Source: Scybalomonas sp905214925 (GTDB lineage: Bacteria > Bacillota > Clostridia > Lachnospirales > Lachnospiraceae). Taken from it: a stretch of 64,000 nucleotides of DNA. Below the pieces are notes generated by a model, which had not been told where the DNA came from, did no database searches, and saw only the letters and a list, made by a program, of their open reading frames with translations. Made by a program: the position numbers and the translations under genes. Where the stretch lies: positions 33,526 to 97,525 of the forward strand of contig CAJMOB010000012.1 of the NCBI GenBank assembly GCA_905214925.1, given 5' to 3'. Below, piece after piece: positions 33,267 to 43,449 of this stretch; position 1 is the stretch's first letter; the number at the start of each line of letters is the position of its first letter.

Positions 33267-35774
33267 TTATCGGTCTGCTGGATACTGATCAAAGGTTGCA
33301 TGAACCATATCATAAATAGATTTCGCAATATCGTCTAATTTGTTTTCATCTTTTAAAATGTCCGCATCTTGCTTATTGGATAAGAAGGCAGTTTCTAATA
33401 AAATCGCTGGCATCTTTGTGCTTTTGCAGACGATCAAGTTTGGAGAATCTTTTACCGAACGCTTTGTACTTCCTACCGCATTTAATAAATACGGAAATGC
33501 AATGTCAGCAAATTTCTTTGAGGTCAATCCACTTTCTGTCACAGCTGTATTTTTACTAGAATATAAAACTTCTGTTCCTCTGGCTGATTCATAATCAACG
33601 GAATTACAATGAACAGAAATAAATAAATCTGCCGCAATATCATTTGCAAACTGGGCACGATTGATTACGGATACCGTTGTCGTACTAACCCCATCACCGT
33701 ATGTGATTCCATTTTGTGAATCTTCTAACCTCGTATAATACACTTTTAAGTCCGAATCATTTGCAAAGTATTTTTGCGTCTTTTTAATAATATTCAAAGC
33801 AACATTCTTTTCTATCACTCCATACTTAGAAGAAGTGCTTCCTGTGTCACTTCCACCATGTCCCGCATCAAGTACAATGACTTTGTCATAGATATCCGTC
33901 GGATCTTTTATTCCTAACATCCAGCTATCTGCAGTTTCCTTATAGGCAAGTGCTTGAATGATTTTTGTTGTAATAATAATCTGTGTATTTTGTTGACTAT
34001 CTGTTGTCACTACAACACTTTGCACTAAACCACTTGTATTATAAGAAATTTTGTTTTTATTATAAAAACTACTATAATTGGCTGGTAGAGTGATAATAAA
34101 TCTTCGATTGTGATAATCATCTTCCACTTCACAATCGCTCCATTTTACCTTACTTGATGGCCTTGGAATTGAAATATCAAATTCCTTTAAATCACTCGGC
34201 TTACTGGAATTTTGATCTCCTGTACTCGGTTGTTCCGTTGTTGGCTCTTCGGTTGTTGGCTCTTCGGTTGTTGGTTCTTCGGTTGTTGGTTCTTCTGTCG
34301 TCTCATCCTCTGTTGGTTCTTTTGAATTATCGGATTTATTTATCATAGAAACAACATTTGAATTATCCCAAATATAAACATATCCAAGGGCTTCCGCTAC
34401 GGATTGTCCAGGAATCATACAATAATTTTTATTATTTTCTAAATTCGTCATTAACCAAGCTGGCTCGGCTAATGAAATACTTTTTCCATTTAAAAGCGCT
34501 GTTTTCTTTCCTAATGTCAATACAATTTTATTGCCATTTCCCGTAATAGTCACTTGCTGTTTTTTTGCATCATATTTATAGGTACTACCTAAATATTTAT
34601 TTTTATTAAACGTATTATAAGCGGGAAGCATAGAAGTATTATTAAGAATAATACCTGGCATGGCTGTTTTTACGGTCACACCTTCTGTTTTAATTGTTAC
34701 ATCACGTTTTGTAATGGTTACTACTTTTCCATCATATTTCACTTTTCTTCCAGTTGTTTCAGAGCTTTGATCGTTTTTATCACTAGAATTATTTTCTGCT
34801 CCTGATTGATTACTAGATTTTTGTCCAATGGAAATCGTAGCCGTTTTGCTATCGTAGTAATAATCAAGCCCTAATGCTTCTGCAACACTTCTACTTGGTA
34901 CAAGGGGCTTTGTTACTCCTGTATTATTATACTTCACTAATTTTGGAGTAACTGGCAGTGTTTTTGTACTGCTATTCACTTTCATCGTATTGCTATTTAA
35001 TGTTACAACCACTTTTTGCTTTCCATATTGAAAAGTCAATGTTTTCTTCTTCGGTTGATACGTTGCTTTTACATCCAACCCTTCTTGTTGAAATACCGTA
35101 TATGGTAAAAGCGCATATCCATCTTCTAAAATTCCTGGATTTTTCTTTAAGTCTACGCTTTCTCCACCACAGATAACACTTAATTGTTTTCCATTATAAT
35201 TATAAGTTTTTCCATTATACGTAATGGATAAACCAGACTTTGTATCTTCTGGTGCTGTTACGTTCATTCCTTTTTTTTGCTTCATGGAAATCGTTGCTGT
35301 TTTACTATCATAAGAATAGTCAAGACCAAGTGCTTCTGCTACATTTCTGCTTGGTACAAGGGGCTTTGTTACCTTTGCCGCATTATATCGCACTAACCTA
35401 GGAACAATTGGCATTTTCTGTGATTTTCCATTTACTTTCATAACATTACTATTTAATGTCAAAACAACTTTTTGTTTCGCATATTGATATGTAATCGTCT
35501 TTTTCTTAGAAGCGTATGTTACTGTTACTCCTAAGGAACTATTCTGAAATACATCATATGGCAATAAGCCATACCCATCTTCTAAAATCCCTGGTGTTTT
35601 TTTTAAGTCCACTTTCTTTCCACCACAAACAACACTTAATTGTTTATTTGTGTAATCATAGGTCTGTCCGCTATAGGTAATAGAAAGACCTGCCGCTTTT
35701 GCCGTTACATACTGCCCCATCGTCATGGTGAAACATAACAAAAATAGGGTTAAAAAACGCAAATACTTTTTCAT
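33267..35774 (-). CDS. N-acetylmuramoyl-L-alanine amidase with three stalk domains
   Basis: 835 residues. A signal peptide (about 1-28) is followed by three copper-amine-oxidase-type stalk domains (about 29-165, 180-320, 345-475), the first two nearly identical to each other. A Thr/Glu/Pro linker with TTEEP repeats comes next, then a middle domain, then amidase-3 from about 629. Catalytic zinc ligands: H639 in DAGHGG, E655, H722 in SVHCNS, plus E794 in LLETAFLSN. The enzyme cleaves the amide between MurNAc and L-Ala outside the cell. The stalk domains likely anchor it in the wall. Confidence 0.9.
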   Translation of the reverse strand: MKKYLRFLTLFLLCFTMTMGQYVTAKAAGLSITYSGQTYDYTNKQLSVVCGGKKVDLKKTPGILEDGYGLLPYDVFQNSSLGVTVTYASKKKTITYQYAKQKVVLTLNSNVMKVNGKSQKMPIVPRLVRYNAAKVTKPLVPSRNVAEALGLDYSYDSKTATISMKQKKGMNVTAPEDTKSGLSITYNGKTYNYNGKQLSVICGGESVDLKKNPGILEDGYALLPYTVFQQEGLDVKATYQPKKKTLTFQYGKQKVVVTLNSNTMKVNSSTKTLPVTPKLVKYNNTGVTKPLVPSRSVAEALGLDYYYDSKTATISIGQKSSNQSGAENNSSDKNDQSSETTGRKVKYDGKVVTITKRDVTIKTEGVTVKTAMPGIILNNTSMLPAYNTFNKNKYLGSTYKYDAKKQQVTITGNGNKIVLTLGKKTALLNGKSISLAEPAWLMTNLENNKNYCMIPGQSVAEALGYVYIWDNSNVVSMINKSDNSKEPTEDETTEEPTTEEPTTEEPTTEEPTTEQPSTGDQNSSKPSDLKEFDISIPRPSSKVKWSDCEVEDDYHNRRFIITLPANYSSFYNKNKISYNTSGLVQSVVVTTDSQQNTQIIITTKIIQALAYKETADSWMLGIKDPTDIYDKVIVLDAGHGGSDTGSTSSKYGVIEKNVALNIIKKTQKYFANDSDLKVYYTRLEDSQNGITYGDGVSTTTVSVINRAQFANDIAADLFISVHCNSVDYESARGTEVLYSSKNTAVTESGLTSKKFADIAFPYLLNAVGSTKRSVKDSPNLIVCKSTKMPAILLETAFLSNKQDADILKDENKLDDIAKSIYDMVHATFDQYPADR
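34230..34310 (-). repeat. TTEEP tandem repeat in the amidase linker
   Basis: Five short tandem units with a 15-base period encode the EPTTE-type linker. It is a likely site of length variation between strains. Confidence 0.7.
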
Positions 35775-35865
35775 TGTTTATCTCCTACCTTTTTTCTCTT
35801 AAAACTTTCGCATATCTCACCATAACTCTAGCAGAAATCGACAAAAAAATCTATACTGGAACAAT

Positions 35866-35907
35866 AAAAAAGATGAGAAACAAAATTTGTTCGTTTCTCA
35901 TCTTTTT
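35866..35907 (-). terminator. Terminator of glyA
   Basis: AAAAAGATGAGAAAC paired with GTTTCTCATCTTTTT around an 11-base loop, 10 bases after the glyA stop. Confidence 0.85.
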
Positions 35908-35916
35908 CCTTATTCC

Positions 35917-37152
35917 CTATTCATAAATTGGATATTTGTCAGTCAATCCCTTTACGATAGAAAGTGCTTTTTCTTTATCTTTTTCAATCACAACCGCTTT
36001 GATTGCTTCTGCAATCTGTTCCATATCTTCTTCTTTTAATCCTCTTGATGTTACTGCTGGTGTTCCTAAACGAATTCCACTTGTTACAAATGGAGACTGT
36101 GGATCGTTTGGCACTGTATTCTTATTTGCCGTAATATGCACTTCATCAAGAAGTTTTTCCACTTCTTTTCCTGTCATATTCATGTTTTTAAAATCAACGA
36201 GCATTAAATGATTGTCTGTTCCACCAGAAACAATATCAAATCCTCTCTTTTGTAACGCTTTGCAAAGAGCCTGTGCATTGTTCTTCACTTGTTGCATATA
36301 CTCTTTAAACTCTGGTTGTAACGCTTCTTTAAAGCAAACAGCCTTGGCTGCGATTACATGCATTAATGGACCGCCTTGGATTCCTGGGAAGATTGCTTTA
36401 TTGAAATTGTATTTATCTGCAATTTCTTGATTACAAAGAATCATACCACCTCTTGGTCCACGGAGTGTTTTATGGGTTGTTGTTGTAACAATATCCACAT
36501 ATGGGAATGGATTATTGTGAAGTCCTGTTGCTACAAGCCCTGCAATATGCGCAATGTCTGCCATTAACACTGCTCCAACTTTATCAGCAATCTCTTTAAA
36601 ACGTTTAAAATCAATTTCTCTTGCATACGCACTGGCACCACATACGATTAATTTTGGTTTACATTCTAATGCGATTCTTTCCACTTCATCATAATCAATA
36701 ACTCCTTGTTCATTTACCCCATATGGAACACAGTGATAATTTTTCCCTGACATATTCACTGGGCTGCCATGAGTTAAATGTCCGCCATGATCAAGGCTCA
36801 TACCCATATAAGTATCCCCTACATTTAATACTGCAAAAAATACGGCCATATTTGCCTGCGCTCCAGAGTGTGGCTGTACGTTGGCATAATCACAACCAAA
36901 TAATTTCTTTGCACGTTCGATCGCTAATTCCTCTACAATATCCACATATTCACATCCACCATAATAACGCTTTCCTGGATAACCTTCTGCATATTTATTT
37001 GTCAATGGGCTTCCCATAGCTGCCATAACTGCTTTGCTAACAAGGTTTTCAGATGCAATTAATTCTAAATTTTGTCTTTGTCTTGTTAGTTCCTTTTCCA
37101 TAGCCTCTGCAATTTCTGGATCAAAATTCTTCACTTCATCAAAATCAAACAT
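35917..37152 (-). CDS. glyA: Serine hydroxymethyltransferase GlyA
   Basis: 411 residues, full length. PLP-binding TTTTHKTLRGPRGG with the Schiff-base Lys, NKYAEGYPGKRYYGG near the start, and VQPHSGAQANM. Converts serine and tetrahydrofolate to glycine and methylene-THF in the cytosol. Single gene with terminator. Confidence 0.95.
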   Translation of the reverse strand: MFDFDEVKNFDPEIAEAMEKELTRQRQNLELIASENLVSKAVMAAMGSPLTNKYAEGYPGKRYYGGCEYVDIVEELAIERAKKLFGCDYANVQPHSGAQANMAVFFAVLNVGDTYMGMSLDHGGHLTHGSPVNMSGKNYHCVPYGVNEQGVIDYDEVERIALECKPKLIVCGASAYAREIDFKRFKEIADKVGAVLMADIAHIAGLVATGLHNNPFPYVDIVTTTTHKTLRGPRGGMILCNQEIADKYNFNKAIFPGIQGGPLMHVIAAKAVCFKEALQPEFKEYMQQVKNNAQALCKALQKRGFDIVSGGTDNHLMLVDFKNMNMTGKEVEKLLDEVHITANKNTVPNDPQSPFVTSGIRLGTPAVTSRGLKEEDMEQIAEAIKAVVIEKDKEKALSIVKGLTDKYPIYE

Positions 37153-37492
37153 TCAAAACTTCCTCCTCTACTCTCGGTATAATTATTACTTATTTTATCA
37201 TATATTGGAAATTTGTATACACTTTTTTTGCATTCCCATTATAATAACTCGCAAAATGTATATCCTATCACTTCCACCATCTATACATAATATAGTATTT
37301 TATTACTTTTGTACATACTATATTTTGTATTTATTTTTTTATTTCTATCGTTCCTCTATTTTTTTAAGGGTTTTCTACTTTTCTCCCAAAATTTATGATA
37401 AAATAAAAAAAATGAAATCTCTATTTTTCATTTTTTATAACACTTTTTATGAAAAAGAAAAAAGTGGTTTCTCATTTCTATAAAAAAGGAGT
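37153..37492. other. Gene-free AT-rich stretch
   Basis: 340 bases between glyA (minus) and the DUF1294 gene (plus). It would hold the glyA promoter and the start of the next transcript. Several poly-A/T runs, but no gene with a ribosome binding site. Confidence 0.4.
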
Positions 37493-37780
37493 TTGATTTT
37501 TATTAACTACGAATTTAAAATTTTTATGATTTATATTGTTATTTTATCATTCCTTGGTTTTTTTAGTATGGGGATTGATAAATGGAAAGCAAAACATAAA
37601 AGATATCGAATTTCAGAAAAAACATTACTCCTCATTGGAGTTTTTGGTGGAAGTATTGGCTCTATTTTAGGAATGCGTTTTTTTCACCATAAGACATTAC
37701 ATAAAAAATTTTCATTAGGACTACCACTGATTTTATTTTGCCAACTTTGTCTTATCGTTCTCTATTTTTTCTTTATCTAA
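37493..37780 (+). CDS. DUF1294 membrane protein
   Basis: 95 residues in the longest frame (TTG start). DUF1294 signature: GFFSMGIDKWKAKH, RISEKTLLLIGVFGGS, GMRFFHHKTLHKKF, with three to four membrane helices. AAAAAGGAG is only 2-3 bases before TTG, so the real start may be further down (ATG 37526 lacks its own site). Function of the family unknown. Followed closely by a dehydrogenase gene. Confidence 0.8.
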   Translation: MIFINYEFKIFMIYIVILSFLGFFSMGIDKWKAKHKRYRISEKTLLLIGVFGGSIGSILGMRFFHHKTLHKKFSLGLPLILFCQLCLIVLYFFFI

Positions 37781-37815
37781 ACCTACAGAAAACTATTTTG
37801 GAAAGGAGCTTATTT

Positions 37816-38778
37816 ATGAAAATTGTTGTATTAGATGCCTGTATCAACGGCAGCTTAGACATATTAAACTTTGAACCCCTCCGTCAATATGGAGAAGTGA
37901 CCATTTATGAAATGACAAAAAATGAAGATGTAGAGCAGCGGATTCACGACGCAGATTGTGTCTTTACTTGCCGCGCTCTTATTTCAAGAACCATTATGAA
38001 ACACTGTCCCAATTTAAAATATATCGGTGTTCTTGCAACAGGCTATAATGTAGTCGATGTCATTGCCGCAAAGGAACACAATATTTTAGTTTCTAATGTT
38101 CCTTCGTATAGCACAGACTCCGTAGCAGAATTCACCCTTGCTATGATGTTAGAAATTTGCCATCATATCGGTGCACACTCGGATTCTGTTAAAAATGGCG
38201 AATGGACAAGAGATAAAGGTCTTTGCTATTGGAATTATCCACTGTTTGATTTAAAAAATAAAACATTAGGTCTCATTGGTTTTGGGGCAATCGCTCAAAA
38301 AGTGGCCAAACTAGCCACTGCCTTTGGCATGAATATTCTTGTCTATAACCGAACGATTTATCCTCATATGGAACAGGATACGTTGCACTTTTCCGACTTA
38401 GAAACCGTTTTAAAAAGTTCGGATTTTATTAGCCTGCATTGTCCTCTCACACCTGAAACAAAGGAGATGATCAATGAAAATACCCTTTCTATCATGAAAG
38501 ATGGTGCTTACTTAATCAATACCGCAAGAGGAGGTCTTATTGTGGAGTCCCATGTTCAGTCCGCTTTAATTCATGGAAAACTTGGCTGTTATGCAACCGA
38601 TACCATTACACTGGAGCCAATCTCTTCTGATAATCCATTACGAAAAGCTCCAAACGTTCTTATAACCCCTCATATCGCTTGGGCATCCAAAGAAACATTG
38701 GAGCATTTTATGGAACTAGTCCTTCATAACTTCACTTCCTATATGGAGGGAAATCCAATTAATATTGTGAATTTATAA
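37816..38778 (+). CDS. D-2-hydroxyacid dehydrogenase
   Basis: 320 residues. NAD-binding loop GLIGFGAIAQKVA, catalytic Arg in NTARGGLIV, Glu in the ITLEPI segment, His in TPHIAW. ATG 37816 with AAAGGAG 8 bases upstream; the longer frame from 37738 would overlap DUF1294. Family members reduce hydroxypyruvate/glyoxylate or 2-keto acids. GlyA nearby could suggest hydroxypyruvate or glycerate, but this is weak. Confidence 0.88.
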   Translation: MKIVVLDACINGSLDILNFEPLRQYGEVTIYEMTKNEDVEQRIHDADCVFTCRALISRTIMKHCPNLKYIGVLATGYNVVDVIAAKEHNILVSNVPSYSTDSVAEFTLAMMLEICHHIGAHSDSVKNGEWTRDKGLCYWNYPLFDLKNKTLGLIGFGAIAQKVAKLATAFGMNILVYNRTIYPHMEQDTLHFSDLETVLKSSDFISLHCPLTPETKEMINENTLSIMKDGAYLINTARGGLIVESHVQSALIHGKLGCYATDTITLEPISSDNPLRKAPNVLITPHIAWASKETLEHFMELVLHNFTSYMEGNPINIVNL

Positions 38779-38813
38779 AAACAATGTGTGTAAGTTGCGC
38801 ACTTTGCCTATCA

Positions 38814-38861
38814 CAAAAAAACTCTATGAAGAGGAATTTCTCCCTTTTCATAGAGTTTTTA
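38814..38861. terminator. Convergent terminator
   Basis: AAAACTCTATGAA paired with TTCATAGAGTTTTT between the dehydrogenase (plus) and the phosphohexomutase (minus). Confidence 0.8.
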
Positions 38862-38881
38862 CAGCTATCATGATTTTATCA

Positions 38882-40615
38882 TTATAACATTTTATTGATC
38901 ATGGCAAGAACTTCTTCTCCTAATGCATCGGATTTTTCTTTTGCATCCGTTAAAGAACTGCCTTTCACACCATAATAGAATTTTACTTTTGGTTCTGTAC
39001 CAGATGGACGCACACATAACCATGCATCATTGCTTAAATCATAGTAAAGAACGTTTGATGTAGGAAGCCCTGTTGGTGTCACTTCCCCTGTTTTCATATC
39101 TTTAATCGTATCGGCTTGATAATCTCTTGCAGATACTACTTCATATCCACCAAACTGTGTTGGTGTATTTGTACGAAGTGTTTCAAGAATTTCTTTAATC
39201 TTAGCAATTCCTTCAATACCTGCCAATGTGATGGCTTTTACAGAATCATAGTAATAGCCATAGGTTTCATACATTTCAACCATAGTATCCCAAAGGGTTT
39301 TTCCTTGTGTCTTGTAATAACAAGCCGCTTCACAAAGAGCTACTGTAGCAGAAATGGCATCTTTATCTCTTGCATAAGTTCCAATGAGGCAACCATAGCT
39401 TTCTTCCATTCCAAAGAGATACGTTCCTTTTCCTGTTTGCTCCATTTTTAAGATCTGCTGTCCTATGTATTTAAAACCTGTTAACACTTCAATTAAATCT
39501 ACTTCATATCCTTTTGCCACGGCATCAATTAAATTGGTGGATACGATTGATTTTACAACAGCGCCATCGGCTGGAATCTGTCCATTTGCTTTCTTTTGAC
39601 TTAAGACATAATCACAAAGAAGAGCTCCTGACATATTTCCTGTTAAAGGAATATAATCTCCTGATTTGGAATCCTTTACATATACACCAAGACGATCGGC
39701 ATCTGGATCCGTTGCAAGCACTAAATCCGCATCAATTTTCTTCGCTAGTTCAAGACCTAAATAAAAAGCCTCTTCTGCCTCTGGATTTGGATAACTTACT
39801 GTTGGGAACTCTCCATCTGGCCATTCTTGTTCTGGAACAACATAGACATGCTTAAATCCTAACTCATGTAATGCACGTCTTGCTGGAATGTTTCCTGTTC
39901 CATGAAGTGGTGTATAGACAATTTTAATCTGATCTTGCATTTTATCAATGCAATCTTGATTGACAACTTGTGCTTTTACATGACCGATAAATTTATCATC
40001 AATTTCTTTTCCAATTACTTCATAAAGACCTTTTGCAATTGCCTCTTCTTTCTTCATTGTTTTTACAGTAGAAAGATCAGTAATTGTTAATACTTCCTTT
40101 GTAACTCCTTTATCATGTGGCGGTGTAAATTGTGCACCATCTTCCCAATATACCTTATAACCATTATAATCTGGTGGATTATGGCTGGCAGTAATATTAA
40201 TACCTGCAATACAACCAAGTTCTCTTACGGCAAAGGAAAGCTCTGGTGTTGGACGAAGGGATTCAAAAATATATGCTTTAATCCCATTTGCTGCTAAAGT
40301 AAGTGCTGCCTCTTGTGCAAATTCTGGTGACATACGTCTAGAATCAAATGCAATAGCAACTCCTTTTTCTTTTCCATTTTGTGCAATAATATAATTTGCA
40401 AGACCTTGTGTGGCACGTCTTACAACATAAATATTCATGCGATTAATACCAGCTCCAATAATCCCCCGAAGTCCAGCTGTACCAAATTCCAAATCTGTAT
40501 AAAACCGCTCTTTAATCTCTTTCTCATCATCCGCAATACTACGAAGTTCTTTTTTTGTTTCCTCATCAAAATACGGATTTGAGAGCCATTCATTATAAAT
40601 GTCCATATAGCCCAT
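38882..40615 (-). CDS. pgm: Phosphoglucomutase/phosphomannomutase
   Basis: 577 residues. Alpha-D-phosphohexomutase signature: catalytic Ser in TASHNP, metal-binding DPDADR, sugar loop GMEESYG and phosphate loop RPSGTEPKVKFY. Interconverts hexose-1- and hexose-6-phosphates, here most likely glucose phosphates (PgcA-like length). GAAGGAGG precedes ATG 40615; the longer start is rejected. Confidence 0.92.
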   Translation of the reverse strand: MGYMDIYNEWLSNPYFDEETKKELRSIADDEKEIKERFYTDLEFGTAGLRGIIGAGINRMNIYVVRRATQGLANYIIAQNGKEKGVAIAFDSRRMSPEFAQEAALTLAANGIKAYIFESLRPTPELSFAVRELGCIAGINITASHNPPDYNGYKVYWEDGAQFTPPHDKGVTKEVLTITDLSTVKTMKKEEAIAKGLYEVIGKEIDDKFIGHVKAQVVNQDCIDKMQDQIKIVYTPLHGTGNIPARRALHELGFKHVYVVPEQEWPDGEFPTVSYPNPEAEEAFYLGLELAKKIDADLVLATDPDADRLGVYVKDSKSGDYIPLTGNMSGALLCDYVLSQKKANGQIPADGAVVKSIVSTNLIDAVAKGYEVDLIEVLTGFKYIGQQILKMEQTGKGTYLFGMEESYGCLIGTYARDKDAISATVALCEAACYYKTQGKTLWDTMVEMYETYGYYYDSVKAITLAGIEGIAKIKEILETLRTNTPTQFGGYEVVSARDYQADTIKDMKTGEVTPTGLPTSNVLYYDLSNDAWLCVRPSGTEPKVKFYYGVKGSSLTDAKEKSDALGEEVLAMINKML

Positions 40616-40692
40616 TTTTTTATCCTCCTTCTGTAACACGTTTTACTTACGCCTTCCTTTTTATTATATCTTATTCTACTTAAAAAATATAG

Positions 40693-41691
40693 CTAAAAAA
40701 TAAAGTTTCCAACGGAAAATTCCTTTTGATACCAATGTAGGAAAAGCTCTTTTTTCTTATTTTGTTCGATGGTATCTTGTAGCTTTTCCATATCCTTTGG
40801 AGAAATAAAAGCCTTTCTTCTTCCGTTGTAGTGATTGGCTATTTTAAAATATTTATCTGGGTATAAAAGCAATAGATATAAAATCTCATAGTCTTCTTTT
40901 TCTAATGGTTTTTCTTGACTATATCCAGATAAAATCTTCTTTGCAATTTCCTTGTCATATTGGGTCTTTTCCAGTGCTTTTCTTAAAAACTGATGCAGAT
41001 CTAAAAACTGGTTTTGATAGCAAAAATGCTCCAAGTTAATGGTAGCAATCCCTTGTTCGGTCTTTATCACATTATGTTGATTATATTCTCCATGACAAAT
41101 ACCAAGGCATTGCTTCTCTTTTTCTTCTCCTAGCTGCTCACAAATGCTCATTGCCTCTTTTGCCTGTTCAAAAAACATCTCAAAGCTTTTAATGTAGAGA
41201 TGTTCAAAATCACCTTTTTTAATGGTTTTTGTCATATAATTATTTGCTCGTCTTATTTCATTTGTCCGTTTATTTAAAAGCATAAGTAGGGTTTGATACT
41301 GACTTCTTGCCCTTTGACTAATTTCCACTTGGCTTGCTATTTTATGAAATTTGGCCAAATTTTTTGCAGCCATCTTGCCATCATATCCATTCCGAATATC
41401 ACACTCTTTTCCTTCATAAAACTCTTTCATCGTATAGACAGTATGATAGCGATCCTCTGCAAAAAAAGTTCCCTGCTTATTTTGTATATGTTGATCGATG
41501 AGAGAAAATCCTCTCTCCCTTAAATTTTTTTTCAACTCATATTCATCATTTAGCTTGCCGGCACTGGAGTGAAATTCTTTTAAAATCATCGTACCTCTGT
41601 CTGTGATACAAACAAATCCTCCTCGACTTCGATACATATTTCTTACTTCTATATCAAATTGTTCTAAAACAGATGCTAATTTTTCGTCCAC
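40693..41691 (-). CDS. CotS-like kinase-fold protein, probably a spore-coat pseudokinase
   Basis: 332 residues of the CotS/aminoglycoside phosphotransferase fold. The Brenner-like loop reads HGEYNQHNV (200-208), with Glu where Asp is usual. The DFG-equivalent region reads NLEHF (219-223), with Asn replacing the metal-binding Asp. Both changes hint at lost or altered phosphotransfer. Family members are found in the spore coat of Bacilli and Clostridia, which suggests that the organism sporulates. No coat-gene neighbours. Confidence 0.75.
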   Translation of the reverse strand: MDEKLASVLEQFDIEVRNMYRSRGGFVCITDRGTMILKEFHSSAGKLNDEYELKKNLRERGFSLIDQHIQNKQGTFFAEDRYHTVYTMKEFYEGKECDIRNGYDGKMAAKNLAKFHKIASQVEISQRARSQYQTLLMLLNKRTNEIRRANNYMTKTIKKGDFEHLYIKSFEMFFEQAKEAMSICEQLGEEKEKQCLGICHGEYNQHNVIKTEQGIATINLEHFCYQNQFLDLHQFLRKALEKTQYDKEIAKKILSGYSQEKPLEKEDYEILYLLLLYPDKYFKIANHYNGRRKAFISPKDMEKLQDTIEQNKKKELFLHWYQKEFSVGNFIF

Positions 41692-41819
41692 AATACCCCT
41701 CCTTACGAATTCTTCTTACAATCGCTCTTTTTGTACATCTTCTCGTTTCTCTCTATCGTATGAGGAAATTGGGACTTCTATGACTTTTTTATTCTACAAC
41801 TTTTTTCTTTTCTATATTA

Positions 41820-43160
41820 TTACTTTCTATATTGTTCTTTTACAATTTGCAGTAATTGTTCTTTTTCATTTCGTGTGGGGTCATCCAGTACGATTTCTAA
41901 TAATTCCTTTAACACGGTTCCCATAAAAGCACCAGATTCGATTCCAACGGACATAAGATCCCTTCCATTTACCGCTAGTTCTTTCATTGTGACGCATTGT
42001 TTCTTCTTTATGACTTCCTCATAAGTTTTTTCTACATTATCTAATACGAGCATTTTTCTTTCACGACGATACTCACTTTGTGCCAATGCATCGGCTCTTT
42101 GCACTTTTAATAAGGCAGGAAATAGCTCAACTCCTATTTTATTCATCATTCTTCGAACTTCTTTATCACTAACAGGATAGTGAAAACGATAATCATGATA
42201 CTGTATTAATTTGCATGCCGTATCGATAGTATGATTATCTAACTTCATTCTTTTTAAAATCGATTTGGCTACAAAAACACCCTCTTTATCATGTCCACGG
42301 AAATGATCAATACCTTTTGCATCCGTCTCTTTTTTTAACGGCTTTGCTACATCATGCAATAACATGGTCCATCTTAAAATAGGATCTGCTTCAATATATT
42401 CTACTGCTTTTAAAGAATGAACACCTACATTATAACAATGATGGGGATTATTTTGTTCCGTTTCCACCATACGATCAAACTCTGGTAAAACAACACTTGT
42501 AATGCCTAACTCTTTTGCATCCAATAATTTTTCTGGATGATTGGAAGTCAATAACTTCGTCAGCTCCACTTGGATTCTTTCTGCACTGATGTCTTTTAAA
42601 TGGGGATAACGAGTTCGAATAGCATTTTTTGTTCCTTCCTCAATGGTAAAATTTAATTGTGCAGAAAAACGAACCGCTCTTAAAATACGAAGGGCATCTT
42701 CATCAAATCTCTCTTCTGGAACCCCAACACAGCGGATGACTCCTCTTTTTAGATCTTCCTCTCCTGAAAACAGATCTTGAAGCCCTTCTTTTTCATTATA
42801 CGCCATAGCGTTAATTGTAAAATCTCTTCTCTTTAAATCCTCTTCTAAACTTTTTGTGAAAATGACCTCTTTTGGTCTTCTATGATCTTCATATTCTCCA
42901 TCTAATCGATACGTTGTCACTTCATAGGCTTCTTTTCCCATTAAAACAGTGACGGTTCCATGTTGAATCCCTGTATCCACAGTTCTTTGAAACAGTTCTT
43001 TTATTTCTATTGGAGAAGCAGAAGTTGTAATATCCCAATCCATCGGTTTTTTATTTAAAATGGAATCTCTAACACAACCTCCTACGACATAAGCCTCATA
43101 TCCATGAGACATTAAAATATCAATAATCTTTTCTGCATTTTCTGGTATTTGAATTTGCAT
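41820..43160 (-). CDS. cca: CCA tRNA nucleotidyltransferase
   Basis: 446 residues. Head motif VVGGCVRDSILNKKPMDWD with the two catalytic Asp, then RRDFTINAMAYN, DEDALRILRAVRFSA, and an HD-like region MLLHDVAKPLKK. It adds or repairs CCA at tRNA 3' ends. AAAGGA precedes the ATG. Confidence 0.93.
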   Translation of the reverse strand: MQIQIPENAEKIIDILMSHGYEAYVVGGCVRDSILNKKPMDWDITTSASPIEIKELFQRTVDTGIQHGTVTVLMGKEAYEVTTYRLDGEYEDHRRPKEVIFTKSLEEDLKRRDFTINAMAYNEKEGLQDLFSGEEDLKRGVIRCVGVPEERFDEDALRILRAVRFSAQLNFTIEEGTKNAIRTRYPHLKDISAERIQVELTKLLTSNHPEKLLDAKELGITSVVLPEFDRMVETEQNNPHHCYNVGVHSLKAVEYIEADPILRWTMLLHDVAKPLKKETDAKGIDHFRGHDKEGVFVAKSILKRMKLDNHTIDTACKLIQYHDYRFHYPVSDKEVRRMMNKIGVELFPALLKVQRADALAQSEYRRERKMLVLDNVEKTYEEVIKKKQCVTMKELAVNGRDLMSVGIESGAFMGTVLKELLEIVLDDPTRNEKEQLLQIVKEQYRK

Positions 43161-43396
43161 CTTATAATCCTTTCCTTTTATACTAAAAACCGCATAGGGT
43201 TCTCTAAGATAAGATCATTCTCTATTTTTTTGTTTCTATTCTCTTAAATGCCAAGAAGCTTTATGAGAGAACTCTCTTATTTTTTTATTATAACATAGAA
43301 AGAATCTTTACAACAAAATAAATAACGATGAAAAATTCGTTTTCAAATAACTATCATATGGGATATCAATACTATCCCATCGCCCGTTATGGTTGC
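43161..43396. other. Intergenic stretch with inverted repeats
   Basis: Holds AAATAACGATGAAAA at about 43317 (also near 14396) and ATGGGATA/TATCCCAT arms, with outer ATAACG/CGTTAT. Structure similar in layout to that at 20111-20186. No gene seen. Confidence 0.35.
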
Positions 43397-43437
43397 ATAA
43401 ATAAAACCGATACGAATTCTCCTGTATCGGTTTTATT
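43397..43437 (-). terminator. Terminator of the opuC operon
   Basis: AAATAAAACCGATAC paired with GTATCGGTTTTATTT, with T-rich sequence after it on the minus strand. Confidence 0.85.
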
Positions 43438-43449
43438 TGTTTATCCTTT

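Noticed and set aside
34154..34348. Plus-strand Leu-rich repeat ORF
   Set aside because: It is the antisense of the TTEEP linker repeat in the amidase gene.
36723..37019. 98-codon plus-strand frame opposite glyA
   Set aside because: Antisense shadow of a highly conserved gene.
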